The notes: a model not told the origin generated them from the sequence alone. 64,000 bases of DNA from Alcaligenes parafaecalis (GCF_026344135.1 NZ_JAPKNA010000001.1:992001-1056000); one strand, 5' to 3'. Positions 52,153-61,948 are shown, numbered from the stretch's first letter. Translations and numbers: made by a program.

Positions 52153-53616
52153 ATGCAGCACGCTACACCACCCGCCGAATCCAGCAACACCCGCCCGCCC
52201 CCCAAGAGCAAGCGCGTGGTACCGCGCCCGTTAATCCACAAGATCATGATCTGGATTTTCGGGCCCTTGTTCTTGCTCTGGACGATCGGGATTGTCATTA
52301 CCTATTTCATCGCCCAGCACATCGCCAACTCGCCCTATGACCGCACCTTGCGCGATCACCTGGACTTGCTGCGCGTGGAAATCAGCCAGCAGGACGTCAG
52401 AGAACCTATTCATTTATCGCACGGGGCTCAAACCATTTTGCGGCAAGAAAGCCCGACGCCTACCCTGTGGCAAATCCGGGATGCCAATGGCGAGCCTATC
52501 GCGGGCAATGCCAATTTGCCAGTGCCCGACAGTTGGAGCTATGACACCGACCTGGTGCGCTACCGGGACGTCGCCCTGGACGAACAAAGCCTGCGACTGG
52601 CCTATATCTGGGGCGGCAAGGACAAAAACGACACGCCCTTCCTGGCAGTTGCAGCCGAAACCAATGAACATAGAGCGGTTCTACACAGAGAAATTCTGAT
52701 CGGGATGCTGACACCGCAATTCATTCTGGTGCCGCTGGCGGCCATGCTGGCGGGCCTGGGGCTGACACATGGTCTGGAGCCGCTGAACCTGCTGCAGGCA
52801 CGCTTGCGTGCCCGTGCGCCAGGTGATCTTTCACCTGTGGACCAGGAGCAGGCTCCGGCAGAAATTGTGCCGCTTATTGACGCCATGAATGGCTTGTTGG
52901 CTCGACAAGCGCAGTTCTCAGCCACGCAACGCCAGTTTGTGGCGAATGCGGCGCATCAATTGAAAACACCGCTGGCGGGGATACGCACCCAGGCTGAACT
53001 GGCACTACGCGAGCGCGACCCCAAACAAACCGAGGCCAGTCTGCAACAACTGGTGCGCGGCACTGACCGTGCCACGCGTCTGGTCACACAAATGCTGGCA
53101 CTGGCCCGCGCCGAAAGCAGTGATGCGCTCTACGCCCCCACCAAGCAAACGCTGGATCTGAACACCCTGACCGAGCTGCACGTTGGCCAGCGCGTTCCCG
53201 ATGCCTTGAAACTGGGGCTGGACCTGGGTCTGGAGAACAGCTCCAAAGCCATCCTTTTGCAAGCCGACCCGGTTTTGCTGGATGAGCTGATCAACAACTT
53301 GCTGGACAACGCCCTGATCTACACACCGGCTGGCGGCTGGATCACCATGCGCACGGGCCAGACACAAGGCAAGGGCTGGCTAGAAATTGAAGACAATGGC
53401 CCCGGTATTCCAGCCGAGCATCAGGCACGAATTTTTGACCGCTTTTACCGCATCATGGGCAATCAGGCAGACGGTAGCGGTTTGGGGCTGGCCATTGTGC
53501 GAGAGATTGCCGATATTCACGGCGCCTCTATCGACTTTATGCCACTAAGTTCAGGCCAGGAGAGCGGCCTGCGTTTGCGCGTCAGTTTTCCACTGTCTTT
53601 GCCTTGGAGGGCCTGA
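52153..53616 (+). CDS. Sensor histidine kinase (TctE-like)
   Basis: A 487-residue kinase with a proline-rich N-terminus, transmembrane helices at about 32-53 and 183-203, and a periplasmic 2CSK-type sensor domain between them. A short HAMP-like linker follows, then the phosphoacceptor His268 in NAAHQLKTPLAGIRTQ. ATP-binding motifs are NNLLDNALIYTP, EDNGPGIPAEHQARIFDRF and GSGLGLAIVREIADIHG. AAGGGA lies six bases before the ATG at 52153. The gene is ten bases after the regulator and five before the MFS gene. Organic acids are the typical ligands of this kinase group. Confidence 0.92.
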   Translation: MQHATPPAESSNTRPPPKSKRVVPRPLIHKIMIWIFGPLFLLWTIGIVITYFIAQHIANSPYDRTLRDHLDLLRVEISQQDVREPIHLSHGAQTILRQESPTPTLWQIRDANGEPIAGNANLPVPDSWSYDTDLVRYRDVALDEQSLRLAYIWGGKDKNDTPFLAVAAETNEHRAVLHREILIGMLTPQFILVPLAAMLAGLGLTHGLEPLNLLQARLRARAPGDLSPVDQEQAPAEIVPLIDAMNGLLARQAQFSATQRQFVANAAHQLKTPLAGIRTQAELALRERDPKQTEASLQQLVRGTDRATRLVTQMLALARAESSDALYAPTKQTLDLNTLTELHVGQRVPDALKLGLDLGLENSSKAILLQADPVLLDELINNLLDNALIYTPAGGWITMRTGQTQGKGWLEIEDNGPGIPAEHQARIFDRFYRIMGNQADGSGLGLAIVREIADIHGASIDFMPLSSGQESGLRLRVSFPLSLPWRA

Positions 53617-53620
53617 ACCG

Positions 53621-55294
53621 ATGTCCCAGACCATCACCGGCCCCGCCCTCCCCAAGACCAAGAACAAGCTGGATGCCCAAGGCCGCAAGGTTATTTTTGC
53701 CTCGGCCCTGGGCACCATGTTTGAGTGGTACGATTTTTACCTGTACGGCTCCATGGCCGCCATTCTGGCCCAGCACTTTTTTTCTGCAGTAAATCCTACG
53801 GCTGGCTTTATCTTTGCCTTGCTGGCCTTTGCCGCCGGTTTTGCCGTCCGCCCGTTTGGCGCCTTGCTTTTTGGCCGCATTGGCGACCGCGTCGGTCGCA
53901 AATACACCTTTCTGATCACCATCTTGCTGATGGGTCTGTCCACCTTTCTGGTGGGCGTACTGCCCAGCTATGAAGCCATTGGTATTGCCGCCCCCATCAT
54001 GCTGATTGTCTTGCGCTTGCTGCAAGGTCTGGCGATGGGCGGGGAGTATGGCGGGGCCGCGACCTATGTGGCTGAATATGCGCCGCAGCACCGCCGCGGC
54101 TTTTACACAAGCTGGATTCAAACCACCGCCTCGGTCGGTTTGCTCTTGTCCCTGCTCGTCATTATGGGCATACGCAGCCTGGTGGGTGAGGAGGCCTTTA
54201 TCGTCTGGGGCTGGCGTATTCCCTTTCTGATTTCCGTCTTTCTACTGGCTATTTCCGTATGGATACGGATGAACCTGAAAGAATCCCCGGCCTTTCAGCA
54301 CATCAAGGAAGAAGGCACGCTATCGACCTCGCCCATTACCGAGTCCTTTGGTCGCTGGGCCAATCTGCGCATGGCCTTGCTGGCCCTGTTCGGGCTGACG
54401 GCAGGCCAAGGGGTAGTGTGGTACACGGGGCAGTTCTACGCCTTGTTTTTCATCACACAAATGCTGGGTTTGCACGCCACGCTGGCCCAAACCCTGATGG
54501 TGATTTCACTGCTCCTGGCCACCCCGCTCTTTATCTTTTTTGGCTGGCTGTCAGATCAGATCGGGCGCAAACCCATCATTCTGACAGGTTGTTTGCTGGC
54601 CGCCCTGACCTATTACCCAGTCTTCCAGGGCCTGGCCTATTTTGCCAACCCCGCCCTGGTCCAGGCTCAACGCAACGCCCCGGTCACCGTCATTACTGAC
54701 CCGGCCAGTTGTTCCTTCCAGTTCAATCCGGTAGGCAGCCATACCTTCACCAGTTCCTGCGATATCGTGAAGTCCTATATGGCCAGCCATGCCGTCAGCT
54801 ACAACAACGTCAAAGGTTCACCCGGCCAGGTGGCCCAGGTGCGCATTGGCGAGCATGTGATTGATGGTTTTGAAGGCGGACACCTTAGCCGCGCCGAATT
54901 TGCCCAGCACTCGCAAGAACTTAGAAATGAGCTGACCGAGACCATGCGCCTTTATGGCTACCCGAACGGTGCCGACCCCGCCCAAATCAATAAAGTGATG
55001 CTGGTTGTCTTGCTGACCTATCTGGTGGGGCTGGTCACGGCGGTCTATGGCCCCATTGCCGCCATGCTGGTGGAGATGTTCCCGATTCGCATCCGCTACA
55101 CCTCCATGAGCTTGCCCTATCACATTGGCAACGGCTGGTTTGGGGGCTTTTTGCCCACCCTGTCCTTTGCCATGATTGCCGTTACTGGCAATATTTATGA
55201 TGGTTTGTGGTACCCCATCCTGATCTGTCTGGTGACTGTCGCGATTGGCGCGCCGTTCGTGCGCGAGACCCGCCATAACGATATCAATCGTTAG
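53621..55294 (+). CDS. MFS metabolite:proton symporter with a periplasmic insertion
   Basis: A 557-residue transporter of the MHS branch of the major facilitator superfamily. It has the family motifs FEWYDFYLYGS (35-45), GRIGDRVGRKYTF (85-97), LQGLAMGGEYGGAATYVAEY (134-152) and a second loop SDQIGRKPIILTG (311-323). Between helices 9 and 10 there is an extra, probably periplasmic segment of about 110 residues (345-455) with Cys364 and Cys380, which could form a disulfide. It starts five bases after the kinase gene, so the two-component system probably controls its synthesis. The substrate is likely a carboxylate, but not determined by sequence. Confidence 0.88.
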   Translation: MSQTITGPALPKTKNKLDAQGRKVIFASALGTMFEWYDFYLYGSMAAILAQHFFSAVNPTAGFIFALLAFAAGFAVRPFGALLFGRIGDRVGRKYTFLITILLMGLSTFLVGVLPSYEAIGIAAPIMLIVLRLLQGLAMGGEYGGAATYVAEYAPQHRRGFYTSWIQTTASVGLLLSLLVIMGIRSLVGEEAFIVWGWRIPFLISVFLLAISVWIRMNLKESPAFQHIKEEGTLSTSPITESFGRWANLRMALLALFGLTAGQGVVWYTGQFYALFFITQMLGLHATLAQTLMVISLLLATPLFIFFGWLSDQIGRKPIILTGCLLAALTYYPVFQGLAYFANPALVQAQRNAPVTVITDPASCSFQFNPVGSHTFTSSCDIVKSYMASHAVSYNNVKGSPGQVAQVRIGEHVIDGFEGGHLSRAEFAQHSQELRNELTETMRLYGYPNGADPAQINKVMLVVLLTYLVGLVTAVYGPIAAMLVEMFPIRIRYTSMSLPYHIGNGWFGGFLPTLSFAMIAVTGNIYDGLWYPILICLVTVAIGAPFVRETRHNDINR

Positions 55295-55462
55295 CGACAT
55301 CATGCACGCCAGCCCGTCGCGCCTGTCATTTTTTGCCCCCTGTCAAGCAAATGCAAGGGTCCGTAAATGGCCGGGCGACACAGGAAGATCTGCGCGTACA
55401 ATCGAACATCGACTCGGGCTTGATGCCCGCCCCCTTTCTTCTGTTTATTTATCTTCGTATCC

Positions 55463-56359
55463 ATGTGGTTTAAGAATCTACGCATCTATCGCCTCTCCCC
55501 CGACTGGGTATGTTCCGCCGAAGAGCTGGAAGAAGCTCTTTCCAAACACAGCTTTACTCCTGGCTCCAGCCAGGAACCGCTCAGCCTGGGCTGGGTCAGC
55601 CCGCGCGAGAACAATGCCCTGGTGCATGAAGTCAACGGTCAGTACCTGATCGCTCTGCGCGCCGAAAAGAAGCTGCTGCCCACCACCGTGATCAATCAGG
55701 TCGCTCGTGAAAAGGCTCGTGATATCGAAGAGCAGCAAGGCTACAAACCCGGCCGCAAGCAAATGAAGGAAATCAAGGAACAAGTCATCGTGGACCTGAT
55801 GCCTCGTGCCTTCGCCGTTTCGCGCGATACCCGTGTGTGGCTGGATACTCGCAACCACTGGCTGGCTATCGATGCCGCTGCCACGGCCAAGAGCGACGAA
55901 GTTCTGGGCCTGCTGGCCAAGAGCGTAGAGCCCTTCCCGGTTCTGCCTCTGTACACCGAGGAATCTCCAGGTGCCGCCATGACCTCCTGGCTGGTTGATC
56001 AGGAAGCCTTGGCTAATTTCACCGTAGACCAGGATACTGAGCTGCGCTCCACCGGCGACAGCGGTGCGGCCGTACGCTACGTGAAGCAAAGCGCGGATAT
56101 TGACGAAGTGCGCAAGCACGTCGAAGCGGGCAAGCAATGCACCCGTTTGGCCATGACCTGGGCGGATCGCATCAGCTTCGTGCTGACCGATGCGCTTGAC
56201 GTCAAACGCGTCGCTCCGCTGGACATCCTGACTGAAAAACAAGACGTGACGGCCGTCAACGATGACGAAATCTTTGATGCCGACATGACCTTGATGACCG
56301 CCGAACTGGCCAAGATGATCAGCGATCTGGTCGAAGTGCTGGGCGGCGAGCGCAAGTAA
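55463..56359 (+). CDS. rdgC: Recombination-associated protein RdgC
   Basis: RdgC forms a ring-shaped dimer that binds double-stranded DNA and restrains RecA activity. The 298-residue protein begins MWFKNLRIYRLSPDW, the typical RdgC N-terminus, with FTPGSSQEPLSLGWVSPREN and REKARDIEEQQGYKPGRKQ further on. The frame is ended by ELAKMISDLVEVLGGERK. A possible -10 TACAAT lies at 55397, about 65 bases upstream. It stands alone between the MFS gene and the convergent AraC gene. Confidence 0.95.
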   Translation: MWFKNLRIYRLSPDWVCSAEELEEALSKHSFTPGSSQEPLSLGWVSPRENNALVHEVNGQYLIALRAEKKLLPTTVINQVAREKARDIEEQQGYKPGRKQMKEIKEQVIVDLMPRAFAVSRDTRVWLDTRNHWLAIDAAATAKSDEVLGLLAKSVEPFPVLPLYTEESPGAAMTSWLVDQEALANFTVDQDTELRSTGDSGAAVRYVKQSADIDEVRKHVEAGKQCTRLAMTWADRISFVLTDALDVKRVAPLDILTEKQDVTAVNDDEIFDADMTLMTAELAKMISDLVEVLGGERK

Positions 56360-56370
56360 AGCCTGGGCCA

Positions 56371-56388
56371 GACCGGGTTCAAACCCGG
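56371..56388. terminator. Hairpin between convergent rdgC and AraC genes
   Basis: CCGGGTT (56373-56379) pairs with AACCCGG (56382-56388) with outer GA/CC mismatches. It lies in the 42 bases between two convergent genes and has no T-tract on either side. It may act as a weak bidirectional terminator. Confidence 0.3.
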
Positions 56389-56401
56389 CCAGGGCCGCCC
56401 T

Positions 56402-57454
56402 TCAGGCCAGTTCCTGTTGGGCAGCGCGATAGACACCGGGCGTCATTCCCGTCCAATGACGGAAGGCCCGGTGAAATGTCGCTGGTGAACTGAATTTCAA
56501 TGCATACGCAATTTCAGCCAGCGACATATCCTTGCGCAGCAATTTAAAAATCGCCAGATCTCGGCGTAACTCATCCTTGATTCCCTGAAACGACAGGCCT
56601 TCTTCCTGTAGCCTGCGTATCAGCGTGCGCGCCGACATATGCAATTTGCCGGACACGTCCTGCAAGGTATAACCCAGGTCGGTATGCAGAATTTCCCGCA
56701 CTTTCAAGCGCAAGGCGTGCTCGTGGTAGGACGTAAAAATCCAGTCACGCGGCGCACGCTCCAGAAAGGCTCTGGCCTCTACCTGAGTACGCTGCGGCCG
56801 CACCTGCCCCAACTCCACTCCAAACAAAATATGAGAGCACGGCGCGTCAAAACTGACTGAAGCCGGAAATAGCACCGAATAGTCCGATGCAAAGGCAGGA
56901 CGGGGAAACGCAAAAGCCACTTGCTGCACTGGCACCTCACGTCCCATCAACCAGGACACGATGCCGTGTGTCAATTTCAGCATCAGCGCATGGCCAAAAC
57001 GATGCACATAGGCCGCTGGATAGCGCGGCACCAATTCAATGCCCAACTCCTTGTCTGTGCGTATCAGATTCAGACTGAAATCATCCAGCAGCAGATTCCA
57101 GAACTGGGTGAAACGGTACAAGGCCACATTAATGGACGGCGCATCTCGCACGGTACGCACGATGTATTTCAAGGCTCCGGCACGTATGGGCCGAGTCCAG
57201 AAGCCCATCATCTCATCACCCGTTTTTCTGGCGCTTTCCTGATACAGGCGCACCAATTGATCACGCGTCAAACGCGCACCGGGGCGATCAATGAAATCCT
57301 TCACGATACCGGACTGCTTCAGGCAGTGATCCAGAACTTCTTCGGAATAGCTGGTGCGCAGGCTGTAAAACCAATCCTGCACCAGATCCAGGGCCACCGT
57401 GGCGGTATGGGCCGCATCCACAGGCACCGGCAGCGTGCCGGGCAATGCATTCAT
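56402..57454 (-). CDS. AraC-family transcriptional regulator
   Basis: A 350-residue regulator with an N-terminal ligand-sensing domain of the arabinose-binding-like type (about 20-215) and a C-terminal double helix-turn-helix of the HTH_18 kind (about 255-345). The latter includes VSGKLHMSARTLIRRLQEEG and MSLAEIAYALKFSSPATFHR, followed by FRHWTGMTPGVYR. It is divergent from the acyl-CoA ligase gene with a 113-base control region, so it is the probable activator of the catabolic genes at 57568-63548. Confidence 0.9.
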   Translation of the reverse strand: MNALPGTLPVPVDAAHTATVALDLVQDWFYSLRTSYSEEVLDHCLKQSGIVKDFIDRPGARLTRDQLVRLYQESARKTGDEMMGFWTRPIRAGALKYIVRTVRDAPSINVALYRFTQFWNLLLDDFSLNLIRTDKELGIELVPRYPAAYVHRFGHALMLKLTHGIVSWLMGREVPVQQVAFAFPRPAFASDYSVLFPASVSFDAPCSHILFGVELGQVRPQRTQVEARAFLERAPRDWIFTSYHEHALRLKVREILHTDLGYTLQDVSGKLHMSARTLIRRLQEEGLSFQGIKDELRRDLAIFKLLRKDMSLAEIAYALKFSSPATFHRAFRHWTGMTPGVYRAAQQELA

Positions 57455-57510
57455 TCTCTGCGCCCTTCAAAGATTGTCACTTTTTGCATATTCGACGTCA
57501 GTATTGGCTA

Positions 57511-57539
57511 TTGGGTAAGGTGCTAAAGCATCCTATGCT
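57511..57539 (+). promoter_or_regulatory. Possible weak promoter of the acyl-CoA ligase operon
   Basis: TTGGGT (57511-57516) and TATGCT (57534-57539) are separated by 17 bases, 29 bases upstream of the ligase start. Both boxes deviate from consensus, as expected for an activator-dependent promoter. The repeat TATTGGCTATTGGG at the -35 region could be an AraC-type half-site. Confidence 0.35.
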
Positions 57540-57567
57540 GACACACATAATACAAGGAGACATCACC

Positions 57568-59175
57568 ATGTTAGGCACTGGAAATATGATGCATATGCCC
57601 TTGCTCATCAGTTCCATTCTCACCCACGCCGTAGAGAATAACCCTGAGCAGGAGATTGTTACCGCTTTGGATAATGGCGACATTCATCGCTACAGCTATC
57701 TTGAATTCGCCCACCGGGCTCAGGATCTGGCTATGGGACTGCGCCGTGAAGGCCTTCAGCCCGGCGAGCGCGTGGCAACTTTGGCATGGAACACCTATCG
57801 CCATCTGGAAATTTACTATGCCACCTCAGGTATCGGTTTGGTCTGCCACACCGTCAACCCCCGCCTGACTCGCGAACAAATTGCCTTCATCATTAATGAT
57901 GCCCAAGACACGGTGATGTTCTACGACGAGCATTTCGATGACATGGTCAGCGATCTGCGCACCCAATGCCCCACGGTCAAGCACTGGGTCCGCATGGGTA
58001 GCCAGAACCACGCCCCCCTGGCCGACGAGTATGAAAGCTGGCTGGGCAATGACACTGCGGGCTTTGAATGGCCCGTGTTTGACGAGAACACGGCCAGCGG
58101 CCTGTGCTACACCTCCGGCACCACGGGCGATCCCAAGGGCGCGCTGTACACCCACCGCTCCACCCTTTTACATGCCTATGCCTCTTCTCACCCCAATGCC
58201 TTGAGCATTGCCTGCGGCGATGCCGTCATGCCCCTGGTCCCCATGTTCCACGTCAATGCCTGGGGCCTACCCTATTCCGGTTTGATGTCCGGTGCCAAGC
58301 TGGTACTGCCCGGAGCAAACCTGCAAGGCGAACGCATTTACTCCCTGTGTGAACGGGCTGGCGTCACCCTGTCTGCCGGTGTTCCTACGATCTGGAAAAC
58401 CGTGCTGGACTACGCCAAAGCGAACGGCAAACAGTTCAGCACCCTGGGCCGCATTCTGATTGGTGGCTCGGCTTGCCCACCCAATATGATTGCCGCCTGG
58501 GCAGGCTACGGCATTACCGTGCGCCACGCCTGGGGCATGACAGAAACCTCGCCGCTGGGCACCGTATGCCAGTTGCTGCCCAAACACCGTGATCTGCCCG
58601 AAGCCCAGAAGCAGCACGTGCTGGCTTCGCAAGGTCGCGCCCTGTTTGGTGCCCGCTTAAAGACTATTGACGACGAAGGCAACACCTTGCCACGCGACGG
58701 CAAAAGCAGCGGCCACCTGCTGATCCAGGGCAACTGGATCATGGACCGCTATTACGGCAAACCCGATCTGGCCAGTGAAAACGGCTGGTTCCGCACGGGC
58801 GACGTAGGCTCCATCGACGCCGATGGCTACGTCTACATTACCGACCGCAGCAAGGATGTGATCAAGTCTGGTGGCGAATGGATTTCCTCAATCGAGATCG
58901 AAAACATCGCCATGGAAGAGCCTTTGGTCGAACTGGCTGCCTGCATCGCCCAGGCCGACGACAAATGGGGCGAGCGCCCTGTGCTGTTCGTGGTGCCACG
59001 CGAAGGTGCTGATCTGGACGAGGCTCACATGCTGGAACGCTATCAGGATCGCGTCACCCGCTGGTCGGTCCCCGACAAAGTAATTTTCATCGACCAGATG
59101 CCCATGACCGCAACTGGAAAAATTCAAAAAATGGCACTGCGCAAGATGCTGGCGGATCACACCGATCCCAACTGA
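57568..59175 (+). CDS. AlkK-type acyl-CoA ligase
   Basis: A 535-residue AMP-forming ligase that activates a carboxylic acid to its CoA thioester. The P-loop is CYTSGTTGDPKGALYTHRS, with HAWGMTETSPLG, the GWFRTGDVGSIDADGY adenylate motif, and the C-terminal catalytic lysine in ATGKIQKMALR. The N-terminal MPLLISSILTHAVENNP and CHTVNPRLTREQI closely resemble AlkK, a medium-chain fatty acid ligase. GGAG lies eight bases before the ATG at 57568. The upstream ORF extension is not supported. It leads a run with an enoyl-CoA hydratase, a carboxylate symporter and mmsA, so the substrate is probably a short or branched acid brought in by the symporter. Confidence 0.9.
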   Translation: MLGTGNMMHMPLLISSILTHAVENNPEQEIVTALDNGDIHRYSYLEFAHRAQDLAMGLRREGLQPGERVATLAWNTYRHLEIYYATSGIGLVCHTVNPRLTREQIAFIINDAQDTVMFYDEHFDDMVSDLRTQCPTVKHWVRMGSQNHAPLADEYESWLGNDTAGFEWPVFDENTASGLCYTSGTTGDPKGALYTHRSTLLHAYASSHPNALSIACGDAVMPLVPMFHVNAWGLPYSGLMSGAKLVLPGANLQGERIYSLCERAGVTLSAGVPTIWKTVLDYAKANGKQFSTLGRILIGGSACPPNMIAAWAGYGITVRHAWGMTETSPLGTVCQLLPKHRDLPEAQKQHVLASQGRALFGARLKTIDDEGNTLPRDGKSSGHLLIQGNWIMDRYYGKPDLASENGWFRTGDVGSIDADGYVYITDRSKDVIKSGGEWISSIEIENIAMEEPLVELAACIAQADDKWGERPVLFVVPREGADLDEAHMLERYQDRVTRWSVPDKVIFIDQMPMTATGKIQKMALRKMLADHTDPN

Positions 59176-59219
59176 TTTGCACTGCTGCCCACGCATTTAC
59201 GTAACACAAGGAGTTTTTT

Positions 59220-60014
59220 ATGGCCGCCCCTTTCCTGCTCACCACCGAGTTGGACAACATCGGAATTGTCACGCTGAACAAGGCGCACAAGCGCAACGCC
59301 CTGGATGAAGATGCCATTGCTGAAATTGATGCGTACTTCTCCAATATTCCCGAGCACATCCGGGTCATTCTGATGAAGGCAGAAGGCGACCACTTCTGCG
59401 CGGGTCTGGACCTGAAAGAACACCATGACAAAGAACGCGGCGCGGTGGATTTTCTGCGCGTCTGCCAAAGCTGGCACCGTGCTTTCGACAAGATCGAACA
59501 CGGCGGCATCCCGGTGATTGCCTGCCTGCAAGGCGCTGTCGTCGGTGGCGGCCTGGAACTGGCCAGCGCCGCACACATTCGCGTGGCCGACAGCAGCACT
59601 TTCTTTGCCCTGCCTGAAGGCACACGCGGCATCTTTACCGGCGGCGGCGCTACCGTGCGCACGGCCAAGATCATTTCCCCCAACCGCATGATTGAACTGA
59701 TGCTGACCGGCCGTGTGCTGGACGCTGTGGAAGGGGAACGACTGGGGCTGGCGCACTACGTGTGCAACAACGACGCCAACCCCAAAACAGCCTATGAGCT
59801 GAGCCTGGAACTGGCCCAGCGCATTGCAGGCAATGCCCTCTTGTCGAACTACGCCATTGTCAGCTCGATCAGCCGCATTGCCGATATGTCTGCCACCGAC
59901 GGCCTCTTTGCCGAGGGCTTGATGGCAGCAGTCGTACAAACCGGGCGGGATGTGCAGGACCGCTTGGGGGAGTTTGTTAATAAAAAAGCTCATAAAGTGA
60001 AGCCGACCAAATAA
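59220..60014 (+). CDS. Enoyl-CoA hydratase-family protein
   Basis: A 264-residue crotonase-fold protein. The oxyanion-hole segment is HFCAGLDLKEHH (about 58-69) and AVVGGGLELASAAHIR (about 104-119). Both acid/base positions of enoyl-CoA hydratases are glutamate here (GGGLELA and FALPEGTRG). It should hydrate an enoyl-CoA formed after activation by the upstream ligase, though other crotonase reactions are possible. AGGAG precedes the ATG. It lies 44 bases after the ligase gene. No acyl-CoA dehydrogenase is encoded in the cluster. Confidence 0.88.
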   Translation: MAAPFLLTTELDNIGIVTLNKAHKRNALDEDAIAEIDAYFSNIPEHIRVILMKAEGDHFCAGLDLKEHHDKERGAVDFLRVCQSWHRAFDKIEHGGIPVIACLQGAVVGGGLELASAAHIRVADSSTFFALPEGTRGIFTGGGATVRTAKIISPNRMIELMLTGRVLDAVEGERLGLAHYVCNNDANPKTAYELSLELAQRIAGNALLSNYAIVSSISRIADMSATDGLFAEGLMAAVVQTGRDVQDRLGEFVNKKAHKVKPTK

Positions 60015-60065
60015 CATCGGCCAGGCGGACATGGGCAGTAATCACAACAATACGGAGACAAAACC

Positions 60066-60383
60066 ATGCTGTCGCATCAAGAGTTAAGCCGGGCACTGTC
60101 CGGACTACAGGAATATGAGCAACTCAAGTCGCAGCGTCGGCGTCTGGCATTTGCCTGCGCCGGCATCTGCCTGGGGCTGACCGGCCTGTTCATCGTGACG
60201 GCCATTTTCTGGCCCGGCGTTTTAACCCATGACCTGGGCAGTGGAGGAGCTGTCAACAGTGGCATGGTGTACGGGATAGGACTGATTTTTGTGTCCTGGT
60301 TATTAACTGGCGTCTACATTCACGTCGCCAACACCCGCTTTGACCCGCTGTGCGAGCGAGTACTGGCAAAGGTGCGCCCATGA
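60066..60383 (+). CDS. DUF485 membrane protein
   Basis: A 105-residue protein with two transmembrane helices (about 28-50 and 68-88) and short hydrophilic ends, matching DUF485 (YjcH-like). Genes of this family sit directly upstream of acetate/cation symporters such as ActP and probably support them. GGAGA precedes the ATG, and its stop overlaps the symporter start by four bases (ATGA). Confidence 0.87.
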   Translation: MLSHQELSRALSGLQEYEQLKSQRRRLAFACAGICLGLTGLFIVTAIFWPGVLTHDLGSGGAVNSGMVYGIGLIFVSWLLTGVYIHVANTRFDPLCERVLAKVRP

Positions 60384-61948
60384 ATACACAAGCCATTCTG
60401 ATCTTTGCGGCTTTTGTCCTGGTTACCCTGGGCATCACCTACTGGGCCTCGTCACGCACCCGTTCCAGCTCGGACTTTTACACCGCCGGGGGCGGCATTA
60501 CCGGCACGCAAAATGGCCTGGCCATTGTGGGTGACTACATGTCCGCCGCCACCTTGCTGGGCATTTCATCCCTGGCCTTTACCAACGGCTTTGACTCGCT
60601 GCTGTATGCGGTCTGCGCCTTCATGGGCTGGCCCGTCATCATGTTTCTGATTGCGGAACGCTTGCGCAACCTGGGCCGCTACACCTTGAGCGACATCGTC
60701 TCGTATCGCCTGGACGAACGCAGCACCCGTATCTTTACCGCCATCAGTTCGCTGACCGTCGTGTTGTTCTACCTGATCGTGCAAATGGTCGGCGCAGGGC
60801 AACTGGTGCAACTGCTGTTTGGCATTGATTACACCTATGCCGTGGTAGCCGTGGGCTTGCTCATGATGGTGTACGTGGTGGTGGGCGGTATGGTGGCAAC
60901 TACCTGGGTACAGATCATCAAAGCCATTTTGATGATGGGTAATGGCTTTTTGATGGCTGCCCTGGCCATGTGGTATTTCAACTTCGACTTTTCTGCCCTG
61001 GTCAGCGCTGCTGCCGAGCATCATCAGGCAGGCGAAGCCATGAAGGGCCCCTGGAAGCTGATGGCCGATCCGTTCTCGGGTCTGTCTTTGGCCGTGTCGC
61101 TGGTGTTTGGTATTGCAGGCTTGCCGCACATCATGATGCGCTTTTTCACCGTACCCGATGCACGCGCTGCCCGTAAATCGGTCTTCGTGGCAACAGGTCT
61201 GATGGGCGTGTTCTTTGTGGTGATCTGCTTTCTGGGTCTGAGTGCCATGGCGATTCTGCCCAAGTTCCCGCAGTTCTACATAGACGGCAAGGTAGGTGGC
61301 ATGGTTCTGGGTGGTTCCAATATGCCCATCATGCACTTGGCAACCGCCTTGGGTGGCAACCTCTTGTTTGGTTTGCTGGCCGCCGTCTCCTTTGCCACGA
61401 TTCTGGCCGTGGTCAGTGGCTTGACGCTGGCTGGTGCCTCCGCGGTGGCCCACGACCTGTACGCCAAAGTCATCCGTCGCGACGACGTCACGCCTTCCCA
61501 GGCTATGCGTGTCAACCGTCTGGCCTCGATTGGTATTGGTTTTGTGGCTATTTTCCTGGGCTTGCTGTTCCGCGACCAGAACGTCGCCTTCCTGGTGGCC
61601 CTGGCCTTCAGTATTGCGGCATCGGCCAACTTCCCAGTGCTGCTGATGTCCATGTACTGCCGTGACGTCACCACACGCGGTGTTATTGTGGGTGGTCTGG
61701 CAGGCTTGCTGATGGCCCTGGGTCTGGTCATTCTTTCCCCTGCCGTATGGGTACGTATTCTGGGTTTCTCCGAAGCCGTCTTCCCGTACGACTTCCCCAC
61801 CCTGATTTCCATGCCCTTGGCATTCATCACGATTTATCTTGTCTCGAAACTGGACCGCAGCCGCCGGGCCAGCGAGGACCGCGCCGGGTTTGACGCCCAG
61901 CAAGTCCGCGCTGAAACAGCAGTGGGTATTGCGGCCGTCTCTCACTGA
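60380..61948 (+). CDS. Sodium:solute symporter, ActP-like
   Basis: A 522-residue transporter of the solute:sodium symporter family with about thirteen helices. Family segments are SSDFYTAGGGITGTQNGLAIVGDYMSAATLLG (first part), GLPHIMMRFFTVPDARAARKS and ATILAVVSGLTLAGASAVAHDLYAKV. These match ActP, which imports acetate and glyoxylate. The start at 60380 overlaps the DUF485 stop. In this cluster it most likely imports the acid activated by the AlkK-type ligase. Confidence 0.9.
   Translation: MNTQAILIFAAFVLVTLGITYWASSRTRSSSDFYTAGGGITGTQNGLAIVGDYMSAATLLGISSLAFTNGFDSLLYAVCAFMGWPVIMFLIAERLRNLGRYTLSDIVSYRLDERSTRIFTAISSLTVVLFYLIVQMVGAGQLVQLLFGIDYTYAVVAVGLLMMVYVVVGGMVATTWVQIIKAILMMGNGFLMAALAMWYFNFDFSALVSAAAEHHQAGEAMKGPWKLMADPFSGLSLAVSLVFGIAGLPHIMMRFFTVPDARAARKSVFVATGLMGVFFVVICFLGLSAMAILPKFPQFYIDGKVGGMVLGGSNMPIMHLATALGGNLLFGLLAAVSFATILAVVSGLTLAGASAVAHDLYAKVIRRDDVTPSQAMRVNRLASIGIGFVAIFLGLLFRDQNVAFLVALAFSIAASANFPVLLMSMYCRDVTTRGVIVGGLAGLLMALGLVILSPAVWVRILGFSEAVFPYDFPTLISMPLAFITIYLVSKLDRSRRASEDRAGFDAQQVRAETAVGIAAVSH

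Noticed and set aside
56360..56401. GGGTTCAAACCC resembling a tRNA T-arm
   Set aside because: Only 42 bases lie between two genes, too short for a tRNA, and no acceptor or anticodon stems are present.
60566..61945. Long minus-strand frame opposite the ActP-like symporter
   Set aside because: Its translation is His/Gln-rich and low in complexity, and the plus strand encodes a complete symporter.
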